Below are positions 7,026-14,375 of a stretch of 17,725 nucleotides of DNA, piece after piece. This DNA comes from Bacteroidales bacterium (GTDB taxonomy: Bacteria; Bacteroidota; Bacteroidia; Bacteroidales; UBA4181): contig JAIRLS010000198.1 of assembly GCA_031259205.1 (NCBI GenBank), positions 1-17,725 of the forward strand, given 5' to 3'. A program made the translations under genes and the position numbers. The notes beneath the pieces were generated by a model. The model was not told the origin of the DNA, did not search any database, and was given only the letters and a program-made list of their open reading frames with translations. How positions within the stretch are numbered: the stretch's first letter is position 1; every line of letters begins with the position of its first letter.

Positions 7026-8234
7026 CTAAACCGCCGAAAGTATAAGCGGTACTTCGAGGGGTTTGTTCATCCCTGCAATCCAGTTGGAAACGGTAATATT
7101 TTTGACGCTGTTCGAACGAAAGACCTGACAACGCTTGTCTTTGGGCAGATCGACGGCAGAACCTCCCATCGAGACGACCACCGGTAAAGAACTTGTGTTG
7201 GTCAATTCAAGCGTTCCGGGCGTAATGGTTTTGATATTGACGGACGCCTTGAACAGCGCCGTAAGCCACTTTTGGTTGCCCCACAGAATGTTGGCTGCCC
7301 ATGCAATGGTGCGTTTGGCAAAAAAGGCTTCGCGGACGCTCTCGACCGAACGTTCTTTGGCAAGTACCAGCGTGATGGGACGCAACGGATTCTGAATGCC
7401 ATACTGGTCATATTCGGAGGGATGGATGTCGCTATTGGCGAAAATAGCCAAATCGCGTTCGTTGCACCAGTCGCTCACCACCGGATAATACTGTCTGCCG
7501 TTGAAAACCTCAATACCGTGCATCCATCCTTTTTTATAGATTTCATCGTGGGTGTCGGTAAAACGGAGCGGCGCTCCCTTTTCAATACCGCCGCTTTTCG
7601 GCGCTTCCCAACCCGGATGATTCCAGAGCAAAAATGCGCCGTGATCGACGGACGTTTGGAGCATTTCCCGCCAATCGTCCACTGCTGCGGCAATCGGATT
7701 GTTATCGTCGGCGAACAGCGCGTTGAAGTGCCCCGGCGGCATCGTGGATTTGGTAATCTCCGTGCCGCGCACCAGCAGGAGGTTGCGCTTTTCGGCTTCG
7801 GGCCGGGCAATATTGTACCACAGGTTGAAATCTTTCGCCTGTTCGTCTGTCAGCTTCCACCGACCGCCTTTGCTGAAAAAAGGCCGGTATTCGATATGAT
7901 CGGTGATAGAGATCACGTCCAGACCGTTGGAAACAGCCTCTACCACGCGATCCGTCGGCATCACGGAACCATCGGAAAACAAGGTGTGCATGTGAAAATC
8001 GCCCTTGAGCACCTTCCAGCCTTCCACATCGGGAATCACGATTTGACGGGGCGTAACGGGCGAAGGCCTGATATGACCCATACTCACTGTGTAGGTATCG
8101 ACCGGTGGCGGAACTGTTGCCGACGGTTGAGGCGGCTTGGCAATAAACTCTTCGCCTAAAACAGCGGCAGGCGCTATGGCTGCAACTCCCAGCAAAGCAG
8201 AATTTTTTAAAAAATCGCGACGGTTTGATAACAT
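7026..8234 (-). CDS. Exported PHP-domain phosphoesterase (Sb-PDE type)
   Basis: The 402-aa product begins with a twin-arginine signal, 'NRRDFLKNSALLGVAAIAPAAVLG', so it is probably exported folded with its metals. The PHP metal site is visible: 'HMH' (81-83), Asp88, 'TDH' (His113), Glu159 in 'RGTEI', His169 in 'GHFN', His206 in 'WNHPG' and 'NSDIHP' (Asp269, His271). This motif layout and a small beta-rich C-terminal domain (about 330-402) match the PHP phosphodiesterases related to Sphingobium Sb-PDE, which release organophosphate esters; the natural substrate in Bacteroidetes is not established. It stands as a single gene with its own -7 box upstream and no partner in the window. Confidence 0.9.
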   Translation of the reverse strand: MLSNRRDFLKNSALLGVAAIAPAAVLGEEFIAKPPQPSATVPPPVDTYTVSMGHIRPSPVTPRQIVIPDVEGWKVLKGDFHMHTLFSDGSVMPTDRVVEAVSNGLDVISITDHIEYRPFFSKGGRWKLTDEQAKDFNLWYNIARPEAEKRNLLLVRGTEITKSTMPPGHFNALFADDNNPIAAAVDDWREMLQTSVDHGAFLLWNHPGWEAPKSGGIEKGAPLRFTDTHDEIYKKGWMHGIEVFNGRQYYPVVSDWCNERDLAIFANSDIHPSEYDQYGIQNPLRPITLVLAKERSVESVREAFFAKRTIAWAANILWGNQKWLTALFKASVNIKTITPGTLELTNTSSLPVVVSMGGSAVDLPKDKRCQVFRSNSVKNITVSNWIAGMNKPLEVPLILSAV

Positions 8235-8265
8235 AAAATTTGAATTATAGATGATAAGTTTTTTA

Positions 8266-8273
8266 CAAATTTA
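8266..8273 (-). promoter_or_regulatory. Candidate -7 box (TAAATTTG) for the PHP phosphoesterase
   Basis: On the minus strand TAAATTTG matches TAnnTTTG exactly and lies about 32 nt upstream of the ATG at 8234, a normal leader length. A TTTG on that strand (8300-8303) sits 26 nt further up, too far for a standard -33 element, so only the -7 box is well supported. Confidence 0.5.
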
Positions 8274-8331
8274 CATGGAATCTCTCAGAATCACGCACAC
8301 AAACGGATCCTCGCAGTTCGTAAAACGGATC

Positions 8332-8595
8332 TTAGCTCTTGGCTTTTTTGTAATGGTTTTTGTAACGGTTCATGAACTTGTCCACGCGACCGGCGCTATC
8401 CACCAACTTGAGTTTTCCGGTATAGAAAGGATGCGAGGTATTGGAGATTTCCAACTTGATCAACGGATAGGACACACCGTCGATTTCAATGCTTTCACGT
8501 GAATTGGCCGCCGAGCGAGTGATAAACGTGTGATCATTCGACATGTCTTTGAACACTACCAACCGGTAATTCTTGGGATGAATATCCTTTTTCAT
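8332..8595 (-). CDS. rpmE2: Ribosomal protein bL31, type B (zinc-independent)
   Basis: The 87-aa product starts 'MKKDIHPKNYRLVVFKDMS' and carries the L31 hallmark 'SHPFYTGK' (about 54-61), followed by 'DKFMNRYK'. It contains no cysteine, so it is the zinc-free C-minus paralogue that many bacteria use under zinc limitation, and that Bacteroidetes often carry as their only L31. It lies in the large subunit at the bridge to 30S. It has its own promoter (8637-8667) and is divergent from the ter operon. Length is normal for type B. Confidence 0.97.
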   Translation of the reverse strand: MKKDIHPKNYRLVVFKDMSNDHTFITRSAANSRESIEIDGVSYPLIKLEISNTSHPFYTGKLKLVDSAGRVDKFMNRYKNHYKKAKS

Positions 8596-8636
8596 GGCTT
8601 ATTAATAAGTATCAATTCAATTTCAATTTAACGGCG

Positions 8637-8667
8637 CAAAGATAGGTTAAATTTTGGTAATCACAAA
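8637..8667 (-). promoter_or_regulatory. rpmE2 promoter TTTG-N19-TATCTTTG
   Basis: Reading the minus strand, TTTG (8667-8664) is followed after 19 nt by TATCTTTG (8644-8637), a near-perfect Bacteroidetes -33/-7 pair. The predicted start near 8630 gives a leader of about 35 nt ahead of rpmE2. Confidence 0.75.
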
Positions 8668-8814
8668 ATATTCCGAAAAATTTTCGCATTCGCATTGTGC
8701 AAAATATTTATTGCTCAATCAAAAAACGCAAAACGTTTGCATTGCCTGTCGCCCATTTTCCTGTTTTTTTTTATTTTTTTTTGAAAATTATGATAAGATG
8801 TAATTTAAAAATCG

Positions 8815-8822
8815 TAATTTTG
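8815..8822 (+). promoter_or_regulatory. Candidate -7 box (TAATTTTG) for the ter operon
   Basis: TAATTTTG is an exact TAnnTTTG match in the spacer upstream of the first TerD gene. No TTTG lies at 19-21 nt; the nearest is 31 nt upstream, so the promoter may be weak or activator-dependent. It would yield a leader of about 85 nt. Confidence 0.45.
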
Positions 8823-8915
8823 CCTTCCATAAAAAGAAAATGTCGAGGCATATTTTTTGCAATCGGCTATAAGTAAATAATTTAAGTGCAAACAATTTAA
8901 AGAAGATTAGAAAAT

Positions 8916-9482
8916 ATGGCAATAAATTTAACGAAAGGACAGCGGATTGAGATTGGGCTGTCGAAAGTAGGAATCGGTTTGGGGTGGGACCCGAACGAAG
9001 GAAGCGGATTTGATTTCGACTTGGACGCTTCGGCGTTCATGTTGGGAGCAAACAACGAAATTCCGGCGCAAGATTTTTTTGTGTTTTATGGTTGTCAAAA
9101 ATCCCCCGACAGCGCGGTAGAATCCTCCGGCGATGATACCACAGGCGGCAGCAGCGACGGCGATGACGAAACGATCACAGTTGATTTGAGCAAAATAGAT
9201 GCGCGTATTCAACAAATCATTTTTACCGTCACTATCCATGACTATGAAACACGCAAACAAAACTTCGGGCAGGTAAGAAATTCATTCATACGTATATACA
9301 ATTTCCAAAACAACGAGGAAATCGCCAAATACGAATTGGATGAAGATTTTTCCATCGAAACGGCGGTCGAATTTGGGCGGCTGTACAAAAAAGGAAGCGA
9401 ATGGAAATTCGAAGCCATGGGCGTCGGCTACAAAGGCGGGTTGGAATATTTCTGTAACAAATATGCAAAAAAATTCATGTAA
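8916..9482 (+). CDS. terD: TerD-family calcium-binding stress protein
   Basis: This 188-aa single-domain protein begins with the classic 'MAINLTKGQRIEIGLSKVGIGLGWDP'. Acidic loops that bind Ca2+ in TerD proteins are present: 'FDFDLDASAF' (32-41) and the 'SGDDTTGG...DGDDETITVDL' region (71-91). The latter carries a small Ser/Gly insertion compared with the usual GDNLTGEGDGDDE form. The end is also typical: 'SFIRIYN', 'YELDEDFSIETAVEFGRLY' and 'EWKFEAMGVGYKGGL'. The protein is cytoplasmic, with no signal or membrane helix. It is the first gene of the ten-gene ter operon and is followed after only 2 nt by the TerA-like gene. Which stress the protein senses is not visible. Confidence 0.95.
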   Translation: MAINLTKGQRIEIGLSKVGIGLGWDPNEGSGFDFDLDASAFMLGANNEIPAQDFFVFYGCQKSPDSAVESSGDDTTGGSSDGDDETITVDLSKIDARIQQIIFTVTIHDYETRKQNFGQVRNSFIRIYNFQNNEEIAKYELDEDFSIETAVEFGRLYKKGSEWKFEAMGVGYKGGLEYFCNKYAKKFM

Positions 9483-9484
9483 TT

Positions 9485-10141
9485 ATGGCAATCAATTTAA
9501 ACAAAATCACCCTTGAGAAACAGGGCGACAGTCATAAAATCGACTTGACTAAAAAAGGAGATAATTTTTCCAAGGAAATCATTATCAATCTGAACTGGTC
9601 GCAACAAAAACAAAGCGGCTGGTCGAAGTTTTGGAGCGGCGACAAGTCCATAGACCTTGACTTGGGATGCTTTTATGAACTGACCGACGGGAAAAAATCG
9701 GTCATTGACGGGTTACAGTTTGCCCACGGACAGGGCGGCCCCAAAGACAGGGAAACAAGACAGGGCCGATATACCGGAAAACCCTGGATCTGGCATACGG
9801 GCGACGACCGTTCGGGCGCCGGAGACGGGGAAAATATTCTGGTCAATCCGCAGGGATTATCCGAATTGAAACGTATCGTGGTTTACTGCTTTATCTACGA
9901 AGGCGCAGCCAAATGGGCGGAAACCAATGCCGTGGTGACCATCAAAGTACCCGACAATCCGGATGTGATTGTTGAACTGGGCAAACAGTACAGCGCCCAG
10001 AATTTCTGCGCTATTGCCGACATCTTGTTTGGCGCGGACAGTTCAATGACCGTCAAAAAATGCGTAACCTTCCACAACGGGCACGGCGACTGCGATAAAG
10101 TCTACAATTGGGGCATGAAGTGGCAGGCAGGATCCAAGTAA
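9485..10141 (+). CDS. terA: TerA-like protein (divergent TerD fold)
   Basis: At 218 aa it shares the 'MAINLNK' start of its neighbours but then departs from them. It has the TerA version of the fold: 'SIDLDLGCFYELTDG' (55-69) in place of DLDAS, 'TGDDRSGAGDGENILVN' (105-121) in place of the TerD acidic loop, 'RIVVYCFIYEGAAKWAETNAVV' (130-151), and a C-terminal 'GHGDCDKVYNWGMKWQ'. Enterobacterial TerA is longer (more than 350 aa, two domains); this one corresponds to its conserved half alone. It contains Trp- and Lys-rich 'QQKQSGWSKFWSGD' (40-53), absent from the other paralogues. The symbol follows family resemblance, not proven function. It is translationally adjacent to TerD. Confidence 0.82.
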   Translation: MAINLNKITLEKQGDSHKIDLTKKGDNFSKEIIINLNWSQQKQSGWSKFWSGDKSIDLDLGCFYELTDGKKSVIDGLQFAHGQGGPKDRETRQGRYTGKPWIWHTGDDRSGAGDGENILVNPQGLSELKRIVVYCFIYEGAAKWAETNAVVTIKVPDNPDVIVELGKQYSAQNFCAIADILFGADSSMTVKKCVTFHNGHGDCDKVYNWGMKWQAGSK

Positions 10142-10169
10142 CTTTTAATCATTTTTGAACAATAATAAT

Positions 10170-10724
10170 ATGGCAATTAATTTGGAAAAAGGCCAGCGGG
10201 TTGACGTCAAACTGCCGAAGTTTGTCATCGGTTTAGGCTGGGATGCAAACGCATCAAATACAGGACAGGATTTTGATCTGGACGCTTCGGTGTTTATACT
10301 CGGCGAAAATAAGAAAATTCTGACCGACGAATATTTTGTTTTCTACAACAATCTGAAATCCCCCGACGGCGCGGTAGAACATACCGGCGACAACCTCACC
10401 GGCGAAGGCGAAGGCGACGACGAAAGCATCAAGGTCGATTTGTCCAAAATCAACTCCGGCGTTGCGGAAATATGCATTGTAGTGACCATCCACAAGGCAA
10501 AAGAACGAAATCAGAATTTCGGACAGGTGCATAATTCGTTCATCCGCATTTACAATCCCGACAACAACGAAGAACTGTTGAAATACGAGTTGGAAGAGGA
10601 TTTTTCCATCGAAACAGCCGTAGAATTCGGCCGGATTTACAAACGCAACAGCGAATGGAAGTTTGAAGCCGTTGGCGTCGGACAAAAAGGCGGATTGGAA
10701 GATTACTTAAATAAATATAATTAA
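10170..10724 (+). CDS. terD: Second TerD/TerE-family protein
   Basis: I start at ATG 10170 rather than 10155, because 'MAINLEKGQRVDVKLPKFVIGLGWD' then lines up with the other ter paralogues; the upstream codons encode only MNNNN. The product has 184 aa and a canonical Ca2+-binding core: 'DFDLDASVF' (34-42) and 'GDNLTGEGEGDDESIKVDL' (72-90). The C-terminal part ('NSFIRIYNPDNNEELLKYELEEDFSIETAVEFGR') is very close to the first TerD of the operon, pointing to duplication inside the operon with the TerA-like gene between the copies. Unlike the first copy, it has no insertion in the acidic loop, so its Ca2+ site is expected to be the more standard of the two. Confidence 0.95.
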   Translation: MAINLEKGQRVDVKLPKFVIGLGWDANASNTGQDFDLDASVFILGENKKILTDEYFVFYNNLKSPDGAVEHTGDNLTGEGEGDDESIKVDLSKINSGVAEICIVVTIHKAKERNQNFGQVHNSFIRIYNPDNNEELLKYELEEDFSIETAVEFGRIYKRNSEWKFEAVGVGQKGGLEDYLNKYN

Positions 10725-10744
10725 TTCATTAAAAACCAAAAAAT

Positions 10745-11356
10745 ATGGCAATAAAATTAGAAAAAGGCCAGAGAATTAATCTGGAAAAAAGCAATGGAAA
10801 CAAATTGCAGAGTATTTGCGTCGGCGTCAATTGGGGCGCAATTGAAAAGAAAAACTGGTTGGGCGTCAAAAAAATGGAAGCCGTCGATTTGGATGCAAGT
10901 TGCGCTACTTTCGACGTCGACAACAAGGCGCTGGAAGTCATTTATTTCGGAAATTTAAAATCCAAAAACGGTTCTATTCAGCACAGCGGCGACGATTTAA
11001 CCGGCGATATGGGCGGTGACGACGGACTGGACAATGAAGTGATCACGGTAGATTTGACAAAACTGCCATCCGAAGTGGAAAAAATCGCTTTTGTGTTGAA
11101 CAGTTTTCGCGGACATGATTTCAAGACCATTCCCTTTGCCTCTATCCGTATATACGAAGGAACGCCAAGCCGCGTTAATGAAGTTTTTGCCACGTACGAC
11201 ATCGCTAATGATACCACGTTTGCCGGCAGCGTTTCAATGGTAATGGGCGTATTCTACAAACGCAACGGAGAGTGGAAATTCAATGCTATCGGCGAAGCCA
11301 CTCGCGACAAAGATTTGAAGGGGACATTAATAACCGTAGTTTCAAAATATCTATAA
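10745..11356 (+). CDS. terZ: TerZ-like TerD-family protein
   Basis: This 203-aa paralogue has the TerZ hallmarks: 'AVDLDASCATF' (46-56), the loop 'HSGDDLTGDMGGDDGLDNEVITVDL' (80-104, longer than in TerD), and 'FVLNSFRGHDFKTIPFASIRIYE' (117-139), corresponding to the NSFRGQ segment of enterobacterial TerZ. The domain closes with 'MGVFYKRNGEWKFNAIGEA'. The N-terminal 'VGVNWGAIEKKNWLGVKKME' matches the TerZ-specific insert between the first strand and the DLDAS loop. It is the last of four consecutive TerD-fold genes and lies 10 nt ahead of the first vWA gene. TerE is the alternative name but the NSFRG stretch favours TerZ. Confidence 0.88.
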   Translation: MAIKLEKGQRINLEKSNGNKLQSICVGVNWGAIEKKNWLGVKKMEAVDLDASCATFDVDNKALEVIYFGNLKSKNGSIQHSGDDLTGDMGGDDGLDNEVITVDLTKLPSEVEKIAFVLNSFRGHDFKTIPFASIRIYEGTPSRVNEVFATYDIANDTTFAGSVSMVMGVFYKRNGEWKFNAIGEATRDKDLKGTLITVVSKYL

Positions 11357-11366
11357 ATACAGGAAT

Positions 11367-12005
11367 ATGAGAAGATTACCCGTATATTTAGTATTAGACA
11401 CCTCCGGATCCATGACCGGAGAACCGATTGAAGCAGTGAAAAACGGCGTTCAAATACTGATTTCCTCCCTGCGGCAAGATCCGTATGCGTTGGAAACGGC
11501 CTACCTGAGCGTGATAACATTCGACAGTTCGGCGAAACAAATCGTGCCGCTGACCGAATTGTCCATGTTTCAGATGCCCGATATTCATGCTTCCGGAGCA
11601 ACCGCACTGGGAGACGCCTTAACGTTGCTTGCCAACAAGATCGACAGCGAAGTAACCAAAACAACCGCCGAAGTGAAAGGGGACTGGAAACCGCTGATAT
11701 TCCTGATGACCGACGGAGGGCCTACCGACAACTGGAAAAACGGACTGTCCGAATTTCAAAAGCGAAAAGCCGGCGTTGTTGTTGCTTGTGCCGCCGGACA
11801 GGGCGCCGATACCAACGTCCTGAAACAAATCACGGAGATTGTCGTACAGTTGGACACGGCAGACAGCGCTACCATCAAAGCTTTTTTCAAATGGGTATCG
11901 GCGTCGGTAAGCACCGGAAGCCAGAAAGTAGAAGCCAGCGGAATCGAAGTCGGCGGATTAAACGAACTGCCGCCGCCGCCGCCCGAAGTGAATATCGTGG
12001 TGTAA
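11367..12005 (+). CDS. terY: vWA-domain protein, TerY-like (copy 1)
   Basis: The 212-aa product is a von Willebrand A domain with a complete MIDAS metal site: Asp11-Ser13-Ser15 ('LDTSGSM'), Thr79 ('SGATALG') and Asp116 ('LMTDGGP'). The family-specific 'KGDWKPLIFLMTDG' and 'FFKWVSASVSTGS' are present. It ends in a short tail, 'LPPPPPEVNIVV', shared with the next gene. In Ter systems TerY-type proteins act in the cytoplasm beside a PP2C phosphatase and a kinase; a metal-dependent adaptor role is inferred. It is closely related to the next gene: the first 24 nt of the two genes are identical, a sign of tandem duplication. No signal peptide or membrane helix. Confidence 0.93.
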   Translation: MRRLPVYLVLDTSGSMTGEPIEAVKNGVQILISSLRQDPYALETAYLSVITFDSSAKQIVPLTELSMFQMPDIHASGATALGDALTLLANKIDSEVTKTTAEVKGDWKPLIFLMTDGGPTDNWKNGLSEFQKRKAGVVVACAAGQGADTNVLKQITEIVVQLDTADSATIKAFFKWVSASVSTGSQKVEASGIEVGGLNELPPPPPEVNIVV

Positions 12006-12035
12006 AGCAGGATGAGAAGATTACCCGTATATTTA
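11367..12035 (+). repeat. Direct repeats at the starts of the two vWA twins
   Basis: The first 24 bases of the two genes (11367-11390 and 12012-12035) are identical. A second shared run, TCGGCGTCGGTAAGCAC, is at 11898-11914 and 12555-12571. These mark a tandem gene duplication of about 0.65 kb; the third vWA gene at 13315 begins with a similar but not identical stretch. Confidence 0.8.
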
Positions 12036-12647
12036 CTTTTGGACACGTCCGGCTCTATGCGGGGCGAACCGATAGAATCGGTCAAAGTAGGCTTGGAAAC
12101 CATGGTTGCCACCCTGCGGCAAGACCCCTTTGCGCTGGAATCGGTATGGATCAGCATCATCACGTTCGACAGGGAAGTGAAGCAAATCATGCCGCTAACC
12201 GAATTGGAAAACATGCAGTTGCCCGAAATACAAACCCCGGAATCGGGGCCTACCCATCTGGGAGCGGCGCTTGAATTACTTTGCCGGAAGGTGGATGCGG
12301 AAGTGAGGATGAGCACGCCGGAACAAAAAGGCGACTGGATGCCCCTGCTGTTCATCATGACGGACGGCAAGCCTTCCGACCTGCAAAAATATAACGAGAT
12401 GCTTCCCGAAATCAAAAAGCGACATTTCGGCGGCATCATAGCCTGCGCCGCAGGAGCCAAATCGGACGTCAAACCGCTCGGACTTCTTACGGATCAAGTG
12501 TATTCGTTGGATACTACGGACAGCGCCACGTTCCGGCAATTCTTCAAATGGGTGTCGGCGTCGGTAAGCACAGGCAACCGGAGCATCGGCGCAACCGACG
12601 AATTGCTGTTGCCGCCGCCACCGCCCGAAGTGCATACCGTCATTTAA
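12012..12647 (+). CDS. terY: vWA-domain protein, TerY-like (copy 2)
   Basis: At 211 aa it parallels copy 1 along its whole length. MIDAS residues are Asp11, Ser13, Ser15 ('LDTSGSM'), Thr81 ('ESGPTHLGAAL') and Asp118 ('IMTDGKP'). The C-terminus is again Pro-rich, 'LLLPPPPPEVHTVI'. It differs most around residues 66-85 and in the 'CRKVDAEVRMSTPEQKGDWM' helix, so the two copies probably contact different partners or form a heteromer. Only 6 nt separate it from copy 1. The five consecutive prolines would normally call for EF-P for smooth translation; that is a property of such runs, not something shown here. Confidence 0.93.
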   Translation: MRRLPVYLLLDTSGSMRGEPIESVKVGLETMVATLRQDPFALESVWISIITFDREVKQIMPLTELENMQLPEIQTPESGPTHLGAALELLCRKVDAEVRMSTPEQKGDWMPLLFIMTDGKPSDLQKYNEMLPEIKKRHFGGIIACAAGAKSDVKPLGLLTDQVYSLDTTDSATFRQFFKWVSASVSTGNRSIGATDELLLPPPPPEVHTVI

Positions 12648-12672
12648 AATACAGACGAAGCTTATTAACGCC

Positions 12673-13302
12673 ATGAACTGTAAAGTAATCGGATATGATT
12701 TCAAAAGTCTGGAAGTTCAACTGCAACCGTCCGAACGTTTTTTTTGCGAAAGAGGCGCTCTGATCTACCATGAAGGCGGAATAGAAAAGAATGTGAAAGT
12801 CATTGACAAAGGAATAACCGGAATTTTGAAACGAACGCTTTCCGGTGAAAGCATGTTTCTGGTCGAATTGCTTAATACCTCGCCTGCCGTTCGAAAGTTG
12901 ATGGTAGCCGGCAAGATGGGGCTTCTGCCCGTCGAACTGAAATTGTTTCCCAATGGCATTATTTGTCGTAAAGGCTTCTATATCGCATCGTCCAAAGAGG
13001 TGGATATTGATTTTTCGCTGAACATGTCTTCCTTTATCAGCGGAACAGGCTTGATCATGCAAAAAATAACCGGAGAAGGAACAGTTTTTCTCGATTCTGT
13101 CGGTAGCGCGATATGTTTGGACGTGCCTCACGGCGATTCGGTCTTTGTGGACGAAAAAAGTTTTCTCTGCATGGACGGAAACGCACAAAACCGGATGTCG
13201 TCGAGTTTTTCCGGAAGAGGTCTGCTTGGCGGCGAAGGTTTGAGCATGTTTCAGATCGGAGGCCCTGCCAAAATCTATGTAAATTCAGTCAATGTTAAAT
13301 AA
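12673..13302 (+). CDS. AIM24/TIGR00266-family protein
   Basis: The 209-aa product fits the AIM24 family (named for a yeast mitochondrial protein; bacterial members are trimer-like beta-barrel proteins of unclear role). Family wording includes 'GALIYHEGGIEKNVKV' (28-43), 'KRTLSGESMFLVELLN' (53-68), 'GLLPVELKLFPNGIICRKGFYIASS' (83-107), 'GEGTVFLDSVGSAICLDV' (134-151) and 'GRGLLGGEGLSMFQIGGPAKIYV' (181-203). It is slightly shorter than typical bacterial members and has no signal peptide. It sits in the ter operon between two vWA genes, with a 25-nt gap before it and 12 nt after. That placement suggests it is part of the complex. The biochemical role is unknown. Confidence 0.82.
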   Translation: MNCKVIGYDFKSLEVQLQPSERFFCERGALIYHEGGIEKNVKVIDKGITGILKRTLSGESMFLVELLNTSPAVRKLMVAGKMGLLPVELKLFPNGIICRKGFYIASSKEVDIDFSLNMSSFISGTGLIMQKITGEGTVFLDSVGSAICLDVPHGDSVFVDEKSFLCMDGNAQNRMSSSFSGRGLLGGEGLSMFQIGGPAKIYVNSVNVK

Positions 13303-13314
13303 TTTATCAATATT

Positions 13315-14370
13315 ATGCGACGATTACCCGTTTATTTCTTAATAGACGTTTCCGAATCCATGGTGGGCGATCCCATCGATCAGGTACAGGACGGTATGGC
13401 AACCATCATCAGGGAATTGCGCACCGACCCGTATGCTCTGGAAACGGTATGGATTTCCGTGATCGCCTTTGCCAGTCAAGCGAAAACCCTTGCGCCCCTG
13501 CAGGAAATCATCAGTTTCTACCCGCCCAAATTCCCTATCGGCAGCGGCACATCGCTGAGCAAAGGATTGGGACACCTGATGTATGAACTGAGAAAAAATT
13601 TCGTAAAAACAACCAGCGAACAAAAAGGCGACTGGAAACCCATCGTGTTCCTGTTTACCGACGGCGTCCCCACCGACAGCAACAGCGATGTGAAAGCAGT
13701 CATTGCCGAATGGGGAAAAAACTGGAAACACACCGCCAACTTGATAGCGGTGTCCTTCGGCGACAGCACCGACAACAACATGCTTGGCGAACTGACCGAA
13801 AACGTCCTGCATTTCAACAACGCAGACAACAACGCATACAAGCGTTTTTTCAAATGGGTGACGGATTCCATCAAGACCAGCAGCATAAGCGTCGAAAACA
13901 ATTCAACAGGTTTTGAATTAGCTAAACCGGACGGCGAAAACCTCTCCAGAATAGATTTGGACAAATCAGACCACAAACCCGTGGTGGATGACAATTTCGT
14001 GGTACTGGCGGCAAAATGTCAAAATACCAAACAACCCTATCTGATAAAATACGCGAAAAACGTATTCCTTGACAATTCGGGGGACGTCTGCCTCAAGTAC
14101 CGTCTGGTAGGCGCATACAAGGTGGACAACGCCTACTTCGAACTGTCGGACGAAGCGGCAACCGAATTGAAAATCGGCACAAGTCAACTGATGGGAGCGC
14201 CGACTTGTCCCTGCTGCGGCAACCAGTACGGTTTGGCTTATGACGAAACCTGCGGAAAAATACATTGCGTGGGTACGGAAAAAATCAGTACCTGCCCCTG
14301 GTGCGGCAATCAAGCGCAATATGGCGCCGATGGCGGAGAAGGTTTCGATGTTAACAGAACCAGAGGATAA
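13315..14370 (+). CDS. terY: vWA-domain protein with TerY-C zinc-binding tail
   Basis: This 351-aa protein has two parts. The vWA domain (1-195) keeps the MIDAS ligands Asp11, Ser13, Ser15 ('IDVSESM'), Thr79 ('GSGTSLS') and Asp116 ('LFTDGVP'), with the same 'KGDWKPIVFLFTDG' core as the other two. A linker (about 196-290) follows. The C-terminal metal-binding domain (about 296-335) holds Cys298/Cys301 ('CPCCGN'), Cys313, His317, Cys318 and Cys327/Cys330 ('CPWCGN'), the pattern of the TerY C-terminal zinc domain. In place of a Pro5 tail, the zinc domain may be its docking surface. It is 5 nt ahead of the PP2C gene and, with the kinase, makes the vWA-phosphatase-kinase triad known from Ter clusters. 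Confidence 0.93.
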   Translation: MRRLPVYFLIDVSESMVGDPIDQVQDGMATIIRELRTDPYALETVWISVIAFASQAKTLAPLQEIISFYPPKFPIGSGTSLSKGLGHLMYELRKNFVKTTSEQKGDWKPIVFLFTDGVPTDSNSDVKAVIAEWGKNWKHTANLIAVSFGDSTDNNMLGELTENVLHFNNADNNAYKRFFKWVTDSIKTSSISVENNSTGFELAKPDGENLSRIDLDKSDHKPVVDDNFVVLAAKCQNTKQPYLIKYAKNVFLDNSGDVCLKYRLVGAYKVDNAYFELSDEAATELKIGTSQLMGAPTCPCCGNQYGLAYDETCGKIHCVGTEKISTCPWCGNQAQYGADGGEGFDVNRTRG

Positions 14371-14375
14371 ACGAT

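Larger units (their letters stand above)
8596..8915. other. 320-bp divergent intergenic region between rpmE2 and the ter operon
   Basis: No gene is supported here. The region holds the rpmE2 promoter on the left (8637-8667) and a ter-side -7 box on the right (8815-8822). Between them are a GCAAA-ACG-TTTGC imperfect palindrome (8728-8740), which could be an operator, and T-rich tracts (8762-8782). About 85 nt of A-rich leader precede the first ter ATG. Confidence 0.6.

Noticed and set aside
7272..8159. 295-aa plus-strand frame over the PHP gene
   Set aside because: It lies wholly within the PHP phosphoesterase gene on the other strand, whose metal motifs are complete; no family match.
8821..8858. 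TGCCT/AGGCA hairpin followed by a T-run ahead of the first TerD gene, an attenuator candidate
   Set aside because: The stem is only 5 bp with a 20-nt loop, and its first arm overlaps the proposed -7 box, so it would not be in the transcript.
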